Shown: positions 1-6,942 of the stretch, one piece after another
Position numbering within the stretch: the first letter of the stretch is position 1
Layout of the letters: each line of letters starts with the position of its first letter
Origin: Fulverythrobacter ferritrahens
GTDB lineage: Bacteria; Pseudomonadota; Alphaproteobacteria; Sphingomonadales; Sphingomonadaceae
Assembly: GCF_020539485.1 (NCBI RefSeq)
Contig: NZ_JACDXU010000004.1
Span: 1 to 64,000 of the forward strand
Reading direction: 5' to 3'
DNA length: 64,000 nt
Notes under the pieces: generated by a model
What the model was told of the DNA's origin: nothing
Databases searched by the model: none
Seen by the model: only the letters and a program-made list of their open reading frames with translations
Position numbers and translations under genes: made by a program

Positions 1-1
1 C

Positions 2-127
2 CAGATGCCCTTCGGCGGCATGAAGTCCTCCGGCTATGGCCGCTTCGGCGGAAAGGCCGGCATCGACGCCTTCACCGAACTGCGCTGGATCACCATCGAA
101 ACTCAGCCGGGGCACTACCCCATTTGA
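2..127 (+). CDS. Aldehyde dehydrogenase, C-terminal fragment (gene enters from the left edge)
   Basis: Only the last 41 codons are in the window. The frame reads QMPFGGMKSSGYGRFGGKAG and ends ...ITIETQPGHYPI before TGA. The PFGG-K-SG-GR-GG pattern followed by a short oxidation-domain tail is the usual C-terminus of NAD(P)-dependent aldehyde dehydrogenases (ALDH superfamily). The catalytic Cys and Glu lie outside the window, so the substrate cannot be judged. It is co-directional with the next two genes, 57 nt upstream of a SnoaL-like gene, so it may belong to the same catabolic operon. Confidence 0.85.
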   Translation, partial: QMPFGGMKSSGYGRFGGKAGIDAFTELRWITIETQPGHYPI

Positions 128-184
128 ATAGACAGGGGCGGTAATCCCGCCCCTTCAACCCCTTTCCGATAATCGGAGAACACC

Positions 185-679
185 ATGACAAAGATGAAGA
201 CACTCGCCTCCGCCCTGTCCCTTGCTGTCGCCAGTGCAGCGTTGGGATCGGTCCCGTTCACGGCCACCAGCGCCTTCGCTGCGGAAAAGCACCGGAACGA
301 GGAGGAGACCAACAAGAAGCTGGTCCTCGAATTTTACGATCTGGCGATCAACAAGAAGGACTATGAGGCAGCCGCGAAGTACCTCGGCGACAAATATGTC
401 CAGCATAACCCCACTGCGGCCGACGGGCCGGAGGGGCTGAAGGGCTTCATCGATTTCCTGAAGAGCCAGTTCCCGCAGCAGCATAATGAAGTGAAGCACG
501 TCTATACCGATGGCGATTTCGTGATCCTGCATGTGCATTCGGTGCGCACGCCGGGAACTCTGGGCCGTGCCATTGTCGACATCTTCCGGCTCGAAAACGG
601 GAAGGTTGTGGAACATTGGGACGTGATCCAGGATGTGGCTGATCCGGCTGGGGCAAGGAACGGCAATGGCATGTTCTGA
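185..679 (+). CDS. Secreted SnoaL-like (NTF2 fold) protein
   Basis: 164 residues. An N-terminal signal peptide (basic MTKMK, hydrophobic stretch, Ala-rich end near AFA-AEK, about residue 33) points to export to the periplasm. The mature part has the cone-shaped NTF2/SnoaL signature: an N-terminal helix (KLVLEFYDLAINKKDYEAA), YVQHNP, then a strand pattern ending in DIFRLENGKVVEHWDVIQ. Proteins of this type are often annotated as SnoaL-like polyketide cyclase or predicted ester cyclase, but catalytic roles are rarely shown. A GGAGA ribosome-binding site (174-178) precedes the ATG. It sits between an aldehyde dehydrogenase and a tannase-family esterase on the same strand. Confidence 0.8.
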   Translation: MTKMKTLASALSLAVASAALGSVPFTATSAFAAEKHRNEEETNKKLVLEFYDLAINKKDYEAAAKYLGDKYVQHNPTAADGPEGLKGFIDFLKSQFPQQHNEVKHVYTDGDFVILHVHSVRTPGTLGRAIVDIFRLENGKVVEHWDVIQDVADPAGARNGNGMF

Positions 680-717
680 CCTTCGCTGAGATCTGACGAA
701 AAACGGGGGAAGATGCG

Positions 718-2370
718 ATGCGGGGGGCAAGGATAAGGGCGGCGCTGGGTGTTCTGTTGGCAGGGGCTGCACTTTCGGGTGCGGCTCCGCAGGCAGTGTC
801 GGGAGGCGGAACATCCGCCGCTGGCCCGGCGCAGCTTCAGGATCGCTGCGCCACTCTGGCCGTCGCCATTGCCCGGCCCGGCATGGTGATCGGCAAGAAC
901 GAACTGGTGCCCGAAGGCCCGGCCCCCGCTCCGTCCGGAGCTTCGGCTGGCGCGGCAATGACTTTGCCCGCGCATTGCCTTGTGAAGGGCGTGATTTCTC
1001 CGCGAACCGGCCATGGCGAGCGCGAATTCGGGATCGGTTTTGAGCTGCGTCTGCCACTTGCATGGGGTGGGCGTTTCCTGTTCCAGGGGGGGGCAGGGCT
1101 CGACGGACAGGTTCAGCCCGCGCTCGGCAGCATAGCCAATTCCGATAGCCTTCCGGCGCTGGCACGCGGCTTCGCTGTTGTCTCCACCGACAGTGGCCAT
1201 AGCGGCCCGATCATCGACGCATCTTTCGGGCTCGATCAGCAGGCGCGGACTGATTACGCCTATAACGCGCTCGACAAGGTCACGGCGGAAGCGAAGCGGA
1301 TCATCGCGGCGTTTTACGGCGCCGATCCTCGCTATTCCTATTTCCTCGGTTGCTCGAATGGCGGCAGGCAGGCGATGATGGCGTCGCAGCGATTGCCTCT
1401 GGAGTTCGATGGCGTCGTCGCAGGTGACCCGGCAATGAGCTTCTCCCGCATCGCCCTGGGGGAAGTATGGAACCTGCATGTCGTTGCGCGCATCGCGCCG
1501 AAGGACGAGCAGGGCAGACCGATCTACGCCAAGGCATTCTCCGACGGCGATTTGCAACTCGTGCGCGGTGCGGTGCTCAAGCAATGCGATGCGCATGACG
1601 GCCTTGCGGACGGGCTCATCAATGATTGGCAATCATGCGGTTTCGATCCAGTCCAGCTCACCTGCGAGGGTGGCAAGACGGATAGCTGCCTCTCCAAAGG
1701 GCAGGTGGAAGTGCTGCACGATCTGTTCCAGGGCCCGAAGGACGGGCGCGGCAATCACATCTATGGTCCCTTCACTTATGACACAGGGATCGCCTCGTCC
1801 GCCTGGCGCGGGATGCGGTTGGGTACGTCGCAAACCGGGGTGCCGAACGCGGCCGATGCAACGCTGGGTCTGGGGCAGTTTCGGTTTTACCAGCTAACCC
1901 CCGCCGATCCGGACTTCGATCCGCTGAAGCCGTTCGACAATGACGAGATGCTGGGCCGCATCCGCTATACTGGCGGGATTGGCGATGCAGACAGCCCCCT
2001 GCTTTCAACCTTTGCGCTGAAGAGCAAGTTGATCGTTTATAACGGCATGTCCGATCAGGGCATGGCTACGGCGATGCTGGTGGATTGGTATAACAGGATG
2101 CTCGCCGCGACCGGCGAACCTGGCAGGCAGGCTGTGCGGCTCTTCACCGTGCCGGGCATGTTGCATTGTGGCGGCGGCGAAGCGACCGATCGTTTCGAGA
2201 TGCTCGATGCAATCACCGACTGGGTCGAAAAGGGCGAGGCCCCGGAGCGGATCGTGGCGACAGGAAGTGCGATGCCGGGCATTTCGCGCCCGCTCTGCCC
2301 TTATCCGCTTGTCGCGCGCTATCGCGGGGGAGACCCCAAGAGCGCCGCCAGCTTTGAATGCGCCACCTAG
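718..2370 (+). CDS. Tannase/feruloyl esterase family alpha/beta-hydrolase, exported
   Basis: 550 residues, the usual size for this family. An N-terminal signal peptide (about residues 1-25) predicts a periplasmic or secreted enzyme. The nucleophile elbow GCSNGGRQ has Cys212-Ser213. A later SDQG offers the acid and MLHCGGG the catalytic His beside a Cys, giving the CS-D-HC arrangement known for fungal/bacterial tannases and feruloyl esterases, where the two Cys form a disulfide. CDAHDGLADGLINDWQ resembles the calcium-binding loop of the lid domain. It should hydrolyse an aromatic (galloyl, feruloyl or related) ester; the exact substrate is unknown. GGGGGAAG just upstream is a good ribosome-binding site. 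Its TAG stop overlaps the stop of the convergent MarR gene by 2 nt. Confidence 0.88.
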   Translation: MRGARIRAALGVLLAGAALSGAAPQAVSGGGTSAAGPAQLQDRCATLAVAIARPGMVIGKNELVPEGPAPAPSGASAGAAMTLPAHCLVKGVISPRTGHGEREFGIGFELRLPLAWGGRFLFQGGAGLDGQVQPALGSIANSDSLPALARGFAVVSTDSGHSGPIIDASFGLDQQARTDYAYNALDKVTAEAKRIIAAFYGADPRYSYFLGCSNGGRQAMMASQRLPLEFDGVVAGDPAMSFSRIALGEVWNLHVVARIAPKDEQGRPIYAKAFSDGDLQLVRGAVLKQCDAHDGLADGLINDWQSCGFDPVQLTCEGGKTDSCLSKGQVEVLHDLFQGPKDGRGNHIYGPFTYDTGIASSAWRGMRLGTSQTGVPNAADATLGLGQFRFYQLTPADPDFDPLKPFDNDEMLGRIRYTGGIGDADSPLLSTFALKSKLIVYNGMSDQGMATAMLVDWYNRMLAATGEPGRQAVRLFTVPGMLHCGGGEATDRFEMLDAITDWVEKGEAPERIVATGSAMPGISRPLCPYPLVARYRGGDPKSAASFECAT

Positions 2371-2822
2371 CGCAGGGAACCGGCTGCCCTGGCGAGAGCT
2401 TCGAGATGCTGGGCAAAGCGTTCCTGCTCATCCTCCGGAATGGCGGCCATCAGGGAATGAAAATAGGCGCGGCGCTCGTCCCTGATCTTGCGATATTCCT
2501 CTTCGCCAAGAGGGGTCGCGGTAATGATCAGGCGGCGGCGATTGTCTTCAGCCTGTTCCCGCGTCACCAGCCCACCATCCATCAGCTTGGTGACGGCGCG
2601 GCTGATCTCTGCCCGGTCGATCTCCCCGGCTGCCCCGATTTCCGAGGCGCTGGCGGGGCCGGCGCTGCAGACGAATGCCAGAACCCGCCATTCGGCCAGC
2701 GACATGCCGTAAGTGGAGGTGAGCTGGCGCGCCGAAACACGGTCGATCATCTTCGCCAACAGAAGGAGTTGGAAAGGCATGTGGTCGGCGCCGAACAAAT
2801 GCCAGGTCGTGGGCAAGGTCAT
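2367..2822 (-). CDS. MarR family transcriptional regulator
   Basis: 151 residues from the ATG at 2822; the frame is open upstream to 2933, but that extension has no family character and would cover the divergent promoter. The winged helix is recognisable: AEWRVLAFVCSAGPASASEIG, then the recognition helix DRAEISRAVTKLMDGGLV and the wing EDNRRRLIITATPLG. MarR proteins are dimeric, usually aromatic-ligand-responsive repressors. It is divergent from the DUF3237 gene, and the 84-nt gap holds the palindrome at 2869-2882, a likely operator. It ends stop-to-stop against the tannase-family gene. Confidence 0.85.
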   Translation of the reverse strand: MTLPTTWHLFGADHMPFQLLLLAKMIDRVSARQLTSTYGMSLAEWRVLAFVCSAGPASASEIGAAGEIDRAEISRAVTKLMDGGLVTREQAEDNRRRLIITATPLGEEEYRKIRDERRAYFHSLMAAIPEDEQERFAQHLEALARAAGSLR

Positions 2823-2868
2823 GGCGGTGGGCTGCCAAGGGCGACCTGCGATTGCAATGACAAATTGA

Positions 2869-2882
2869 GTTGACCAATCAAC
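2869..2882. promoter_or_regulatory. Palindromic operator candidate GTTGA-CCAA-TCAAC
   Basis: Perfect 5+5 inverted repeat with a 4-nt spacer in the divergent MarR/DUF3237 intergenic region. Near-identical copies lie before the IclR gene (5989-6002) and before the TonB receptor (6875-6888). The binding protein (MarR or IclR) is inferred, not shown. Confidence 0.6.
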
Positions 2883-2905
2883 AAGCGGGAACCTAACTGA
2901 GCGGT

Positions 2906-3388
2906 ATGACAGATACGCACCCCTTTCTTCCAAGGCTGGAACATGCCTTCACCATCGCCATCGATCTCAGCCGACCCTATTGGGTAAAACCCAGCGCCCG
3001 GGGAGACATCCGGGCGGCGATCTACGCCGTGGATGGCACTGTTGAGGGGCCTTTGCTGAACGGCAAGGTAGTCCCCATGTCAGGCGGAGACTTTCCGCTT
3101 CAGCGGGAAAACGGCGTGATCGATTTCGATGCGCGCTATCTGATCGAAGCCGATGACGGAGCCATCATCTATCTGGAAAATCGCGGCTATCGCTGGGCGA
3201 AATCCGATGACGTGGCCGGCAAGATGCGCGCGAATGAGTCCGTCGGCTTCGACGATTACTATATGCGGGTGACACCGAAATTCGACGCTCCGGCCGGGCC
3301 ACATGAATGGATGTCCAAGCATGTATTCGTAGGCGTGGCGGAGAAACTGCCCGGCGCGAACCGCATACATTATTTCGTGGTCAGGTAG
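2906..3388 (+). CDS. DUF3237 family protein (first paralogue)
   Basis: 160 residues, about the normal length for DUF3237. Visible family features are the N-terminal strand LEHAFTIAIDLSRPYWV, the segment GPLLNGKVVPMSGGDF, GVIDFDARYLIEADDGAIIYLENRGYR, and the C-terminal PHEWMSKHVFVGVAEKL. No signal peptide, so it is probably cytoplasmic. The biochemical role of DUF3237 is not established; members occur in catabolic clusters and are predicted beta-barrel proteins. It is first in an apparent operon with the CocE/NonD hydrolase (5-nt gap) and a second DUF3237 protein. Likely controlled through the palindrome 24 nt upstream of its start. Confidence 0.85.
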   Translation: MTDTHPFLPRLEHAFTIAIDLSRPYWVKPSARGDIRAAIYAVDGTVEGPLLNGKVVPMSGGDFPLQRENGVIDFDARYLIEADDGAIIYLENRGYRWAKSDDVAGKMRANESVGFDDYYMRVTPKFDAPAGPHEWMSKHVFVGVAEKLPGANRIHYFVVR

Positions 3389-3393
3389 CTTCC

Positions 3394-5058
3394 ATGTCGC
3401 GCTTTCAGCCCTTGATGCGTCCCGGTGTAGACCCCTTCAGCGCGACGCATAAACCACCGCTTCCGCCTGCCGAATATGGCCGGCATGTTGAAAAAGGGCT
3501 GGTGATCGAACGCAATTGCGTGATCCCGCTGCGCGATGGGGTGGAGATATTCTGCGATCTCTATCGCCCTGAAGGCGCGGAGCGCGACCTGCCGATCCTG
3601 CTGGCCTGGGGGCCTTACGGTAAGCATGGCCTGTCCAACAACGTGTTCTGGCCCCGCTCAGGCGTGAATCCGGAATGGCTCTCAGAACTGACGCCCTTTG
3701 AGGGGCCGGACCCGGTGTGGTGGGGCACGCAGGGCTATGCCGTGGCCATCGTGGACCCGCGAGGTGCCTGGCTGTCCGGTGGCGATTTCCACCATAACGG
3801 CATTCAGGAAGCGGAAGATTGCGCCGACGCTATTGAATGGCTGGGCCGCTTGCCATGGGGCAATGGCCGGGTGGGAATGACCGGCGTATCCTATCTGGCG
3901 GCGATCCAGTATCTCGTCGCCCCTTTGAAGCCAGGACCACTCGCGGCGCTCAATCCTTGGGAAGGCTTTTCCGACTGGTATCGCGAATTTGCCTATCATG
4001 GCGGCATTCTGGACACCGGTTTTCTTCCCCGCGCTTCGGACAATATTCGCTTTTCGCTCAACAGGACCGAGAATACGTGGGAGAACATCAAGGCTCATCC
4101 GCTGATCGACGAATATTGGGAATCCAAGCTGCTTGATCTGGAAGGGATTACGCAGCCGGCCTATTTCGTAGCCAGCTGGTCCGATCAGGGGCTGCATCTG
4201 CGTGGCACGATCGAGGCGTGGCGTCGCTGTTCCAGTGAGCAGAAATGGCTGGATATTCACGGCCAGAAGAAATGGGCAAACTATTACCTGCCCGCCAGCC
4301 GTGAACGGCAACTGGCCTTCTTCGATCACTTCATGCGGGACCGTCCCACCGCAGTTACCGCATGGCCCAAGGTTCGCATGGAAGTGCGGGAGCGGCACGG
4401 GGTTGCGGAAGAACGCGCGGAGCAGGAATGGCCGCTTGCCCGCACGGAATATCGTCGCCTCTGGCTGGATGGTGCGCAGGGGGCCTTGCGCGAAGAAGTC
4501 CCCGCAACTGGCGAGGTGAGCTATGACGCCACGGAAGGGCAGGCATTGTTCGACTGGCGGTTTGATCGGGAAACCGAGATTTCCGGCAATGCCAATCTCA
4601 CGCTATGGGTCGAAGCCGATGGCAGCGATGATATGGACCTGTTCGTGGCTCTGCAGAAGCTGGACACGGATGGCCAGCCGGTGGGCTTCACGTTCTATGC
4701 CTTCTTTGAAAACGGCCCCATTGCGCTGGGGTGGTTGAGGGCAAGCCATCGCGCGCTCGATCCGGAACTGTCCAGTCCTGAGCGGCCGGTTCATCCGCAC
4801 ACCCATGAGGAGCGGCTGAAGCCGGGCGAATGCGTTCCGGTCGAGATCGAACTCTGGCCGTTTTCAGTGCGCTTCGCACCGGGCGAAAGCCTGCGGGTGG
4901 TCGTGGCCGGCTCGGACATCTACAAGCGCGAGGAAGGGCTGATGCTGCCCTTCGCCCTCCATGAGGATACCCGCAATGCGGGCCGCCACATCATCCGCAC
5001 GGGCGAGGATGTTCCTTCCTCGATTCTCCTGCCCTTCATTCCCGGAAAGACCGCCTGA
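3394..5058 (+). CDS. CocE/NonD family hydrolase (X-Pro dipeptidyl-peptidase S15-like)
   Basis: 554 residues from the ATG at 3394, directly after the upstream stop; the open frame reaches 3307 but would overlap the DUF3237 gene. The N-terminal alpha/beta-hydrolase domain carries the nucleophile in GMTGVSYL (Ser166), preceded by DPRGAWLSGGDF. A likely acid is in ASWSDQGLHLRG and a His in DIHGQKKW. The C-terminal third is the jelly-roll domain (GNANLTLWVEADGSDDMDLFVAL, then SLRVVVAGSDIY). Family members act on esters and amides (cocaine esterase, glutaryl-7-ACA acylase, X-Pro peptidases). Without a signal peptide it is probably cytoplasmic. It overlaps the following DUF3237 gene by 1 nt, which suggests translational coupling and a common substrate. 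Confidence 0.88.
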   Translation: MSRFQPLMRPGVDPFSATHKPPLPPAEYGRHVEKGLVIERNCVIPLRDGVEIFCDLYRPEGAERDLPILLAWGPYGKHGLSNNVFWPRSGVNPEWLSELTPFEGPDPVWWGTQGYAVAIVDPRGAWLSGGDFHHNGIQEAEDCADAIEWLGRLPWGNGRVGMTGVSYLAAIQYLVAPLKPGPLAALNPWEGFSDWYREFAYHGGILDTGFLPRASDNIRFSLNRTENTWENIKAHPLIDEYWESKLLDLEGITQPAYFVASWSDQGLHLRGTIEAWRRCSSEQKWLDIHGQKKWANYYLPASRERQLAFFDHFMRDRPTAVTAWPKVRMEVRERHGVAEERAEQEWPLARTEYRRLWLDGAQGALREEVPATGEVSYDATEGQALFDWRFDRETEISGNANLTLWVEADGSDDMDLFVALQKLDTDGQPVGFTFYAFFENGPIALGWLRASHRALDPELSSPERPVHPHTHEERLKPGECVPVEIELWPFSVRFAPGESLRVVVAGSDIYKREEGLMLPFALHEDTRNAGRHIIRTGEDVPSSILLPFIPGKTA

Positions 5059-5510
5059 TGAAATCTGCCGCTGATTGCTCGCTGGAACATGTGTTCGATA
5101 TCGAAGTGCTCTTCGGCGCGGATCGCGCAATATATGGCCCGCTTCCTGGCGGGAGCAGCCAGGGCTATACGCCTGCCGTTGGCGGCACGATTTCGGGCCC
5201 CCGGCTTTCAGGCAAGGTCGTGCCGCATAGCGGGGCCGATTATGCCACGGTGCGGACCGATGGGGTGATCGAACTGCGCGCCCATTACATGCTGGAAGCG
5301 GATGACGGGACGGCGATCTATATCGAAAATCGGGGCTACCTCGTGCGGCCGAAGCCCGGTGACAGCCAGCCATCCTATTTCAAGCTGACGCCCTATTTCC
5401 GTGTTCCGGAAGGCCCGCATGACTGGCTGTCGCGCACAGTTATCGTGGGGGGAGGGGAACGGCGCACCGGACCCGATCGGACCCTGTTTCGCTATTACGC
5501 ACTGGTCTGA
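5058..5510 (+). CDS. DUF3237 family protein (second paralogue)
   Basis: 150 residues, starting at an ATG that shares one base with the TGA of the CocE/NonD gene. It has the same landmarks as the paralogue at 2906: LEHVFDIEVLF, ISGPRLSGKVVPHSGADY, GVIELRAHYMLEADDGTAIYIENRGY, and GPHDWLSRTVIVGGGERR. The two are clearly diverged, not a recent duplication. Both lack signal peptides. Flanking one hydrolase with two copies suggests different steps or a heteromer in the same pathway; that is inference. Confidence 0.85.
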   Translation: MKSAADCSLEHVFDIEVLFGADRAIYGPLPGGSSQGYTPAVGGTISGPRLSGKVVPHSGADYATVRTDGVIELRAHYMLEADDGTAIYIENRGYLVRPKPGDSQPSYFKLTPYFRVPEGPHDWLSRTVIVGGGERRTGPDRTLFRYYALV

Positions 5511-5532
5511 GCGTTTTCCGCCTCTGCCGCGC

Positions 5533-5940
5533 TCATGCCTGTTCTGCTGCCCGGATGATCCGGCGTGACAGGGATCTTGCTTCGATCCGGGCGATGCGTG
5601 TGCCTTCCAGCTCATACAGAGCCATGCTGTCGAGCAGGACCGCGTCACCCTTCTTCAGCACCTCGTTCGCGAAAGGTTCGCTCGCGGAGAGAATCTCGAA
5701 ACGCGAGTGGAGCGCCGCGCACAAGGCATGTTCGCCCGGGATGACCGCCCGCACTTCCATCTGCCGCGCGATGCGTCCTTTAAGCGCCTCGTAATAGGCA
5801 ATTACGGCGGCGGGCCCTTGGAGCTGCGCGCCCGCGCCGTTGCGGAACGCAATCGAGGGGGCGTAGAACGCACCAAAAGTTTCGCTGTCCCCCGCGTTGA
5901 ATGCCGATATGTAACGCATGAACTCATGTTCGCTGAGCAT
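5533..5940 (-). CDS. SnoaL-like / NTF2-like small protein
   Basis: 135 residues from the ATG at 5940, which has GGGAGAG about 8 nt upstream; alternative upstream starts (5964, 5997) lack this. The sequence SEHEFMRYISAFNAGDSETFGAFYAPSIAFRNG, then GPAAVIAYYEALKGRI, fits the SnoaL/nuclear transport factor 2 fold. The middle contains LHSRFEIL and a C-terminal Arg-rich end. No signal peptide, unlike the copy at 185. Function unknown; such proteins include cyclases, isomerases and steroid/aromatic binding proteins. It is divergent from the IclR gene with the palindrome 5989-6002 between them, so it is probably co-regulated with the surrounding cluster. Confidence 0.78.
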   Translation of the reverse strand: MLSEHEFMRYISAFNAGDSETFGAFYAPSIAFRNGAGAQLQGPAAVIAYYEALKGRIARQMEVRAVIPGEHALCAALHSRFEILSASEPFANEVLKKGDAVLLDSMALYELEGTRIARIEARSLSRRIIRAAEQA

Positions 5941-5988
5941 TGCGGTTTCTCTCCCCTTTGCCATACGGAACCATCTTCGAAGCTTTAG

Positions 5989-6002
5989 ATTGAGCAATCA
6001 AC
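5989..6002. promoter_or_regulatory. Operator candidate ATTGA-GCAA-TCAAC
   Basis: Second copy of the GTTGA-N4-TCAAC palindrome, with one outer mismatch, in the short divergent gap between the SnoaL-like gene (ends upstream at 5940) and the IclR start at 6022. This position suits autoregulation by IclR. Confidence 0.55.
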
Positions 6003-6021
6003 ATTATTCGGGAGCCGAGGA

Positions 6022-6789
6022 TTGAACATTGTGCCGAGCGGGGCCGCAGGGCGCCTCGCCTATCTGCTGAAGCTCATCGCAGACGGGCCGCAGGCGTTCT
6101 CGCTGGGGCAGCTTTCCGAACGGTCGAAACTCCCCACCAGCACCGTCCATCGCCTGCTTCAGGAACTGGTCCGCTCCGGACTGGTGGAGCGGGGGGCTGG
6201 GCAATCCTACCGGCCGGGCCGGGATCTCTATCTGCTGGCTTCCCGATTGATTTCCCAATTCGATCTGGTGCGCTGTGCCCGGCCGTTCCTTGAGGAACTG
6301 GTGGAGGAATGGCAGGAAACAGTGGTGCTTTGTGCCTATAGCCCCACTGCCGGAAACGCAGTGATCGCGGATACCGTGCATACCCCCAATCCCTTCCGAT
6401 ACGCGATTGCCATAGGAGGAGTAATCGAGCTGCCTTGGGGCTCGCTCGGCAAGGCGATCCTGGCGAACCTGCCCGAGGAACGCCGGAAGGCTGTGTTCGG
6501 GCTGGGCACGGTGGGCCCCATCAGTGGCCGCTCCCTCCCGGCGCCGGAAGTTCTCGAATCGGAACTCGCCTTGATCCGCAAGCAGGGCCATTCACGCTAT
6601 CACGATCCGGAGAACGATCTCTCCGGCATCGCCAGTCCGATCTTCGGGCGGGAAGGGGTGGTCCTGGGGTGTATTGGCGTCACCATGCCTGCCAAACGCT
6701 ATGGCCTGCATCTGGAAGATGATCTCTCCAGTGCCGTACGGGAAACTGCGGCTCGCATCAGCGAACGCGCTCGCATTGCCCAGACCTGA
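6022..6789 (+). CDS. IclR family transcriptional regulator
   Basis: 255 residues starting at TTG (6022) with GGAG at 6011-6014 and 7-nt spacing; a GTG at 6031 is an alternative. The N-terminal winged helix reads AGRLAYLLKLIADGPQAFSLGQLSERSKLPTSTVHRLLQELVRSGLVERG. The C-terminal GAF-like effector domain ends DLSGIASPIFGREGVVLGCIGVTMPA, typical of IclR. Members sense aromatic or small acid ligands and repress or activate catabolic operons. It lies between a divergent SnoaL-like gene and the TonB receptor, with GTTGA-N4-TCAAC palindromes on both sides. It is the best candidate to control the cluster. Confidence 0.88.
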   Translation: MNIVPSGAAGRLAYLLKLIADGPQAFSLGQLSERSKLPTSTVHRLLQELVRSGLVERGAGQSYRPGRDLYLLASRLISQFDLVRCARPFLEELVEEWQETVVLCAYSPTAGNAVIADTVHTPNPFRYAIAIGGVIELPWGSLGKAILANLPEERRKAVFGLGTVGPISGRSLPAPEVLESELALIRKQGHSRYHDPENDLSGIASPIFGREGVVLGCIGVTMPAKRYGLHLEDDLSSAVRETAARISERARIAQT

Positions 6790-6868
6790 CGCCCTTCTTC
6801 CGGCCCCCTGAACCCCATCACCCAAGATTCCGTATTTCGGGAAAATAATTCCGAAGCGTGGAATTGGC

Positions 6869-6888
6869 TTGACAGTTGAGCGATCAAC
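6869..6888 (+). promoter_or_regulatory. Promoter -35 element with overlapping operator before the TonB receptor
   Basis: TTGACA (6869-6874) is a consensus -35 box. It abuts a perfect GTTGA-GCGA-TCAAC palindrome (6875-6888), so a bound regulator would sit between -35 and -10 and block RNA polymerase. No strong -10 hexamer is visible at the expected 17-nt spacing. The receptor start is 55 nt downstream of the palindrome. Confidence 0.55.
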
Positions 6889-6942
6889 AAGTCCATGGGG
6901 CCATCCGCCATTTGATAAGGTGGACTTACAGGGAGGTGGTAA

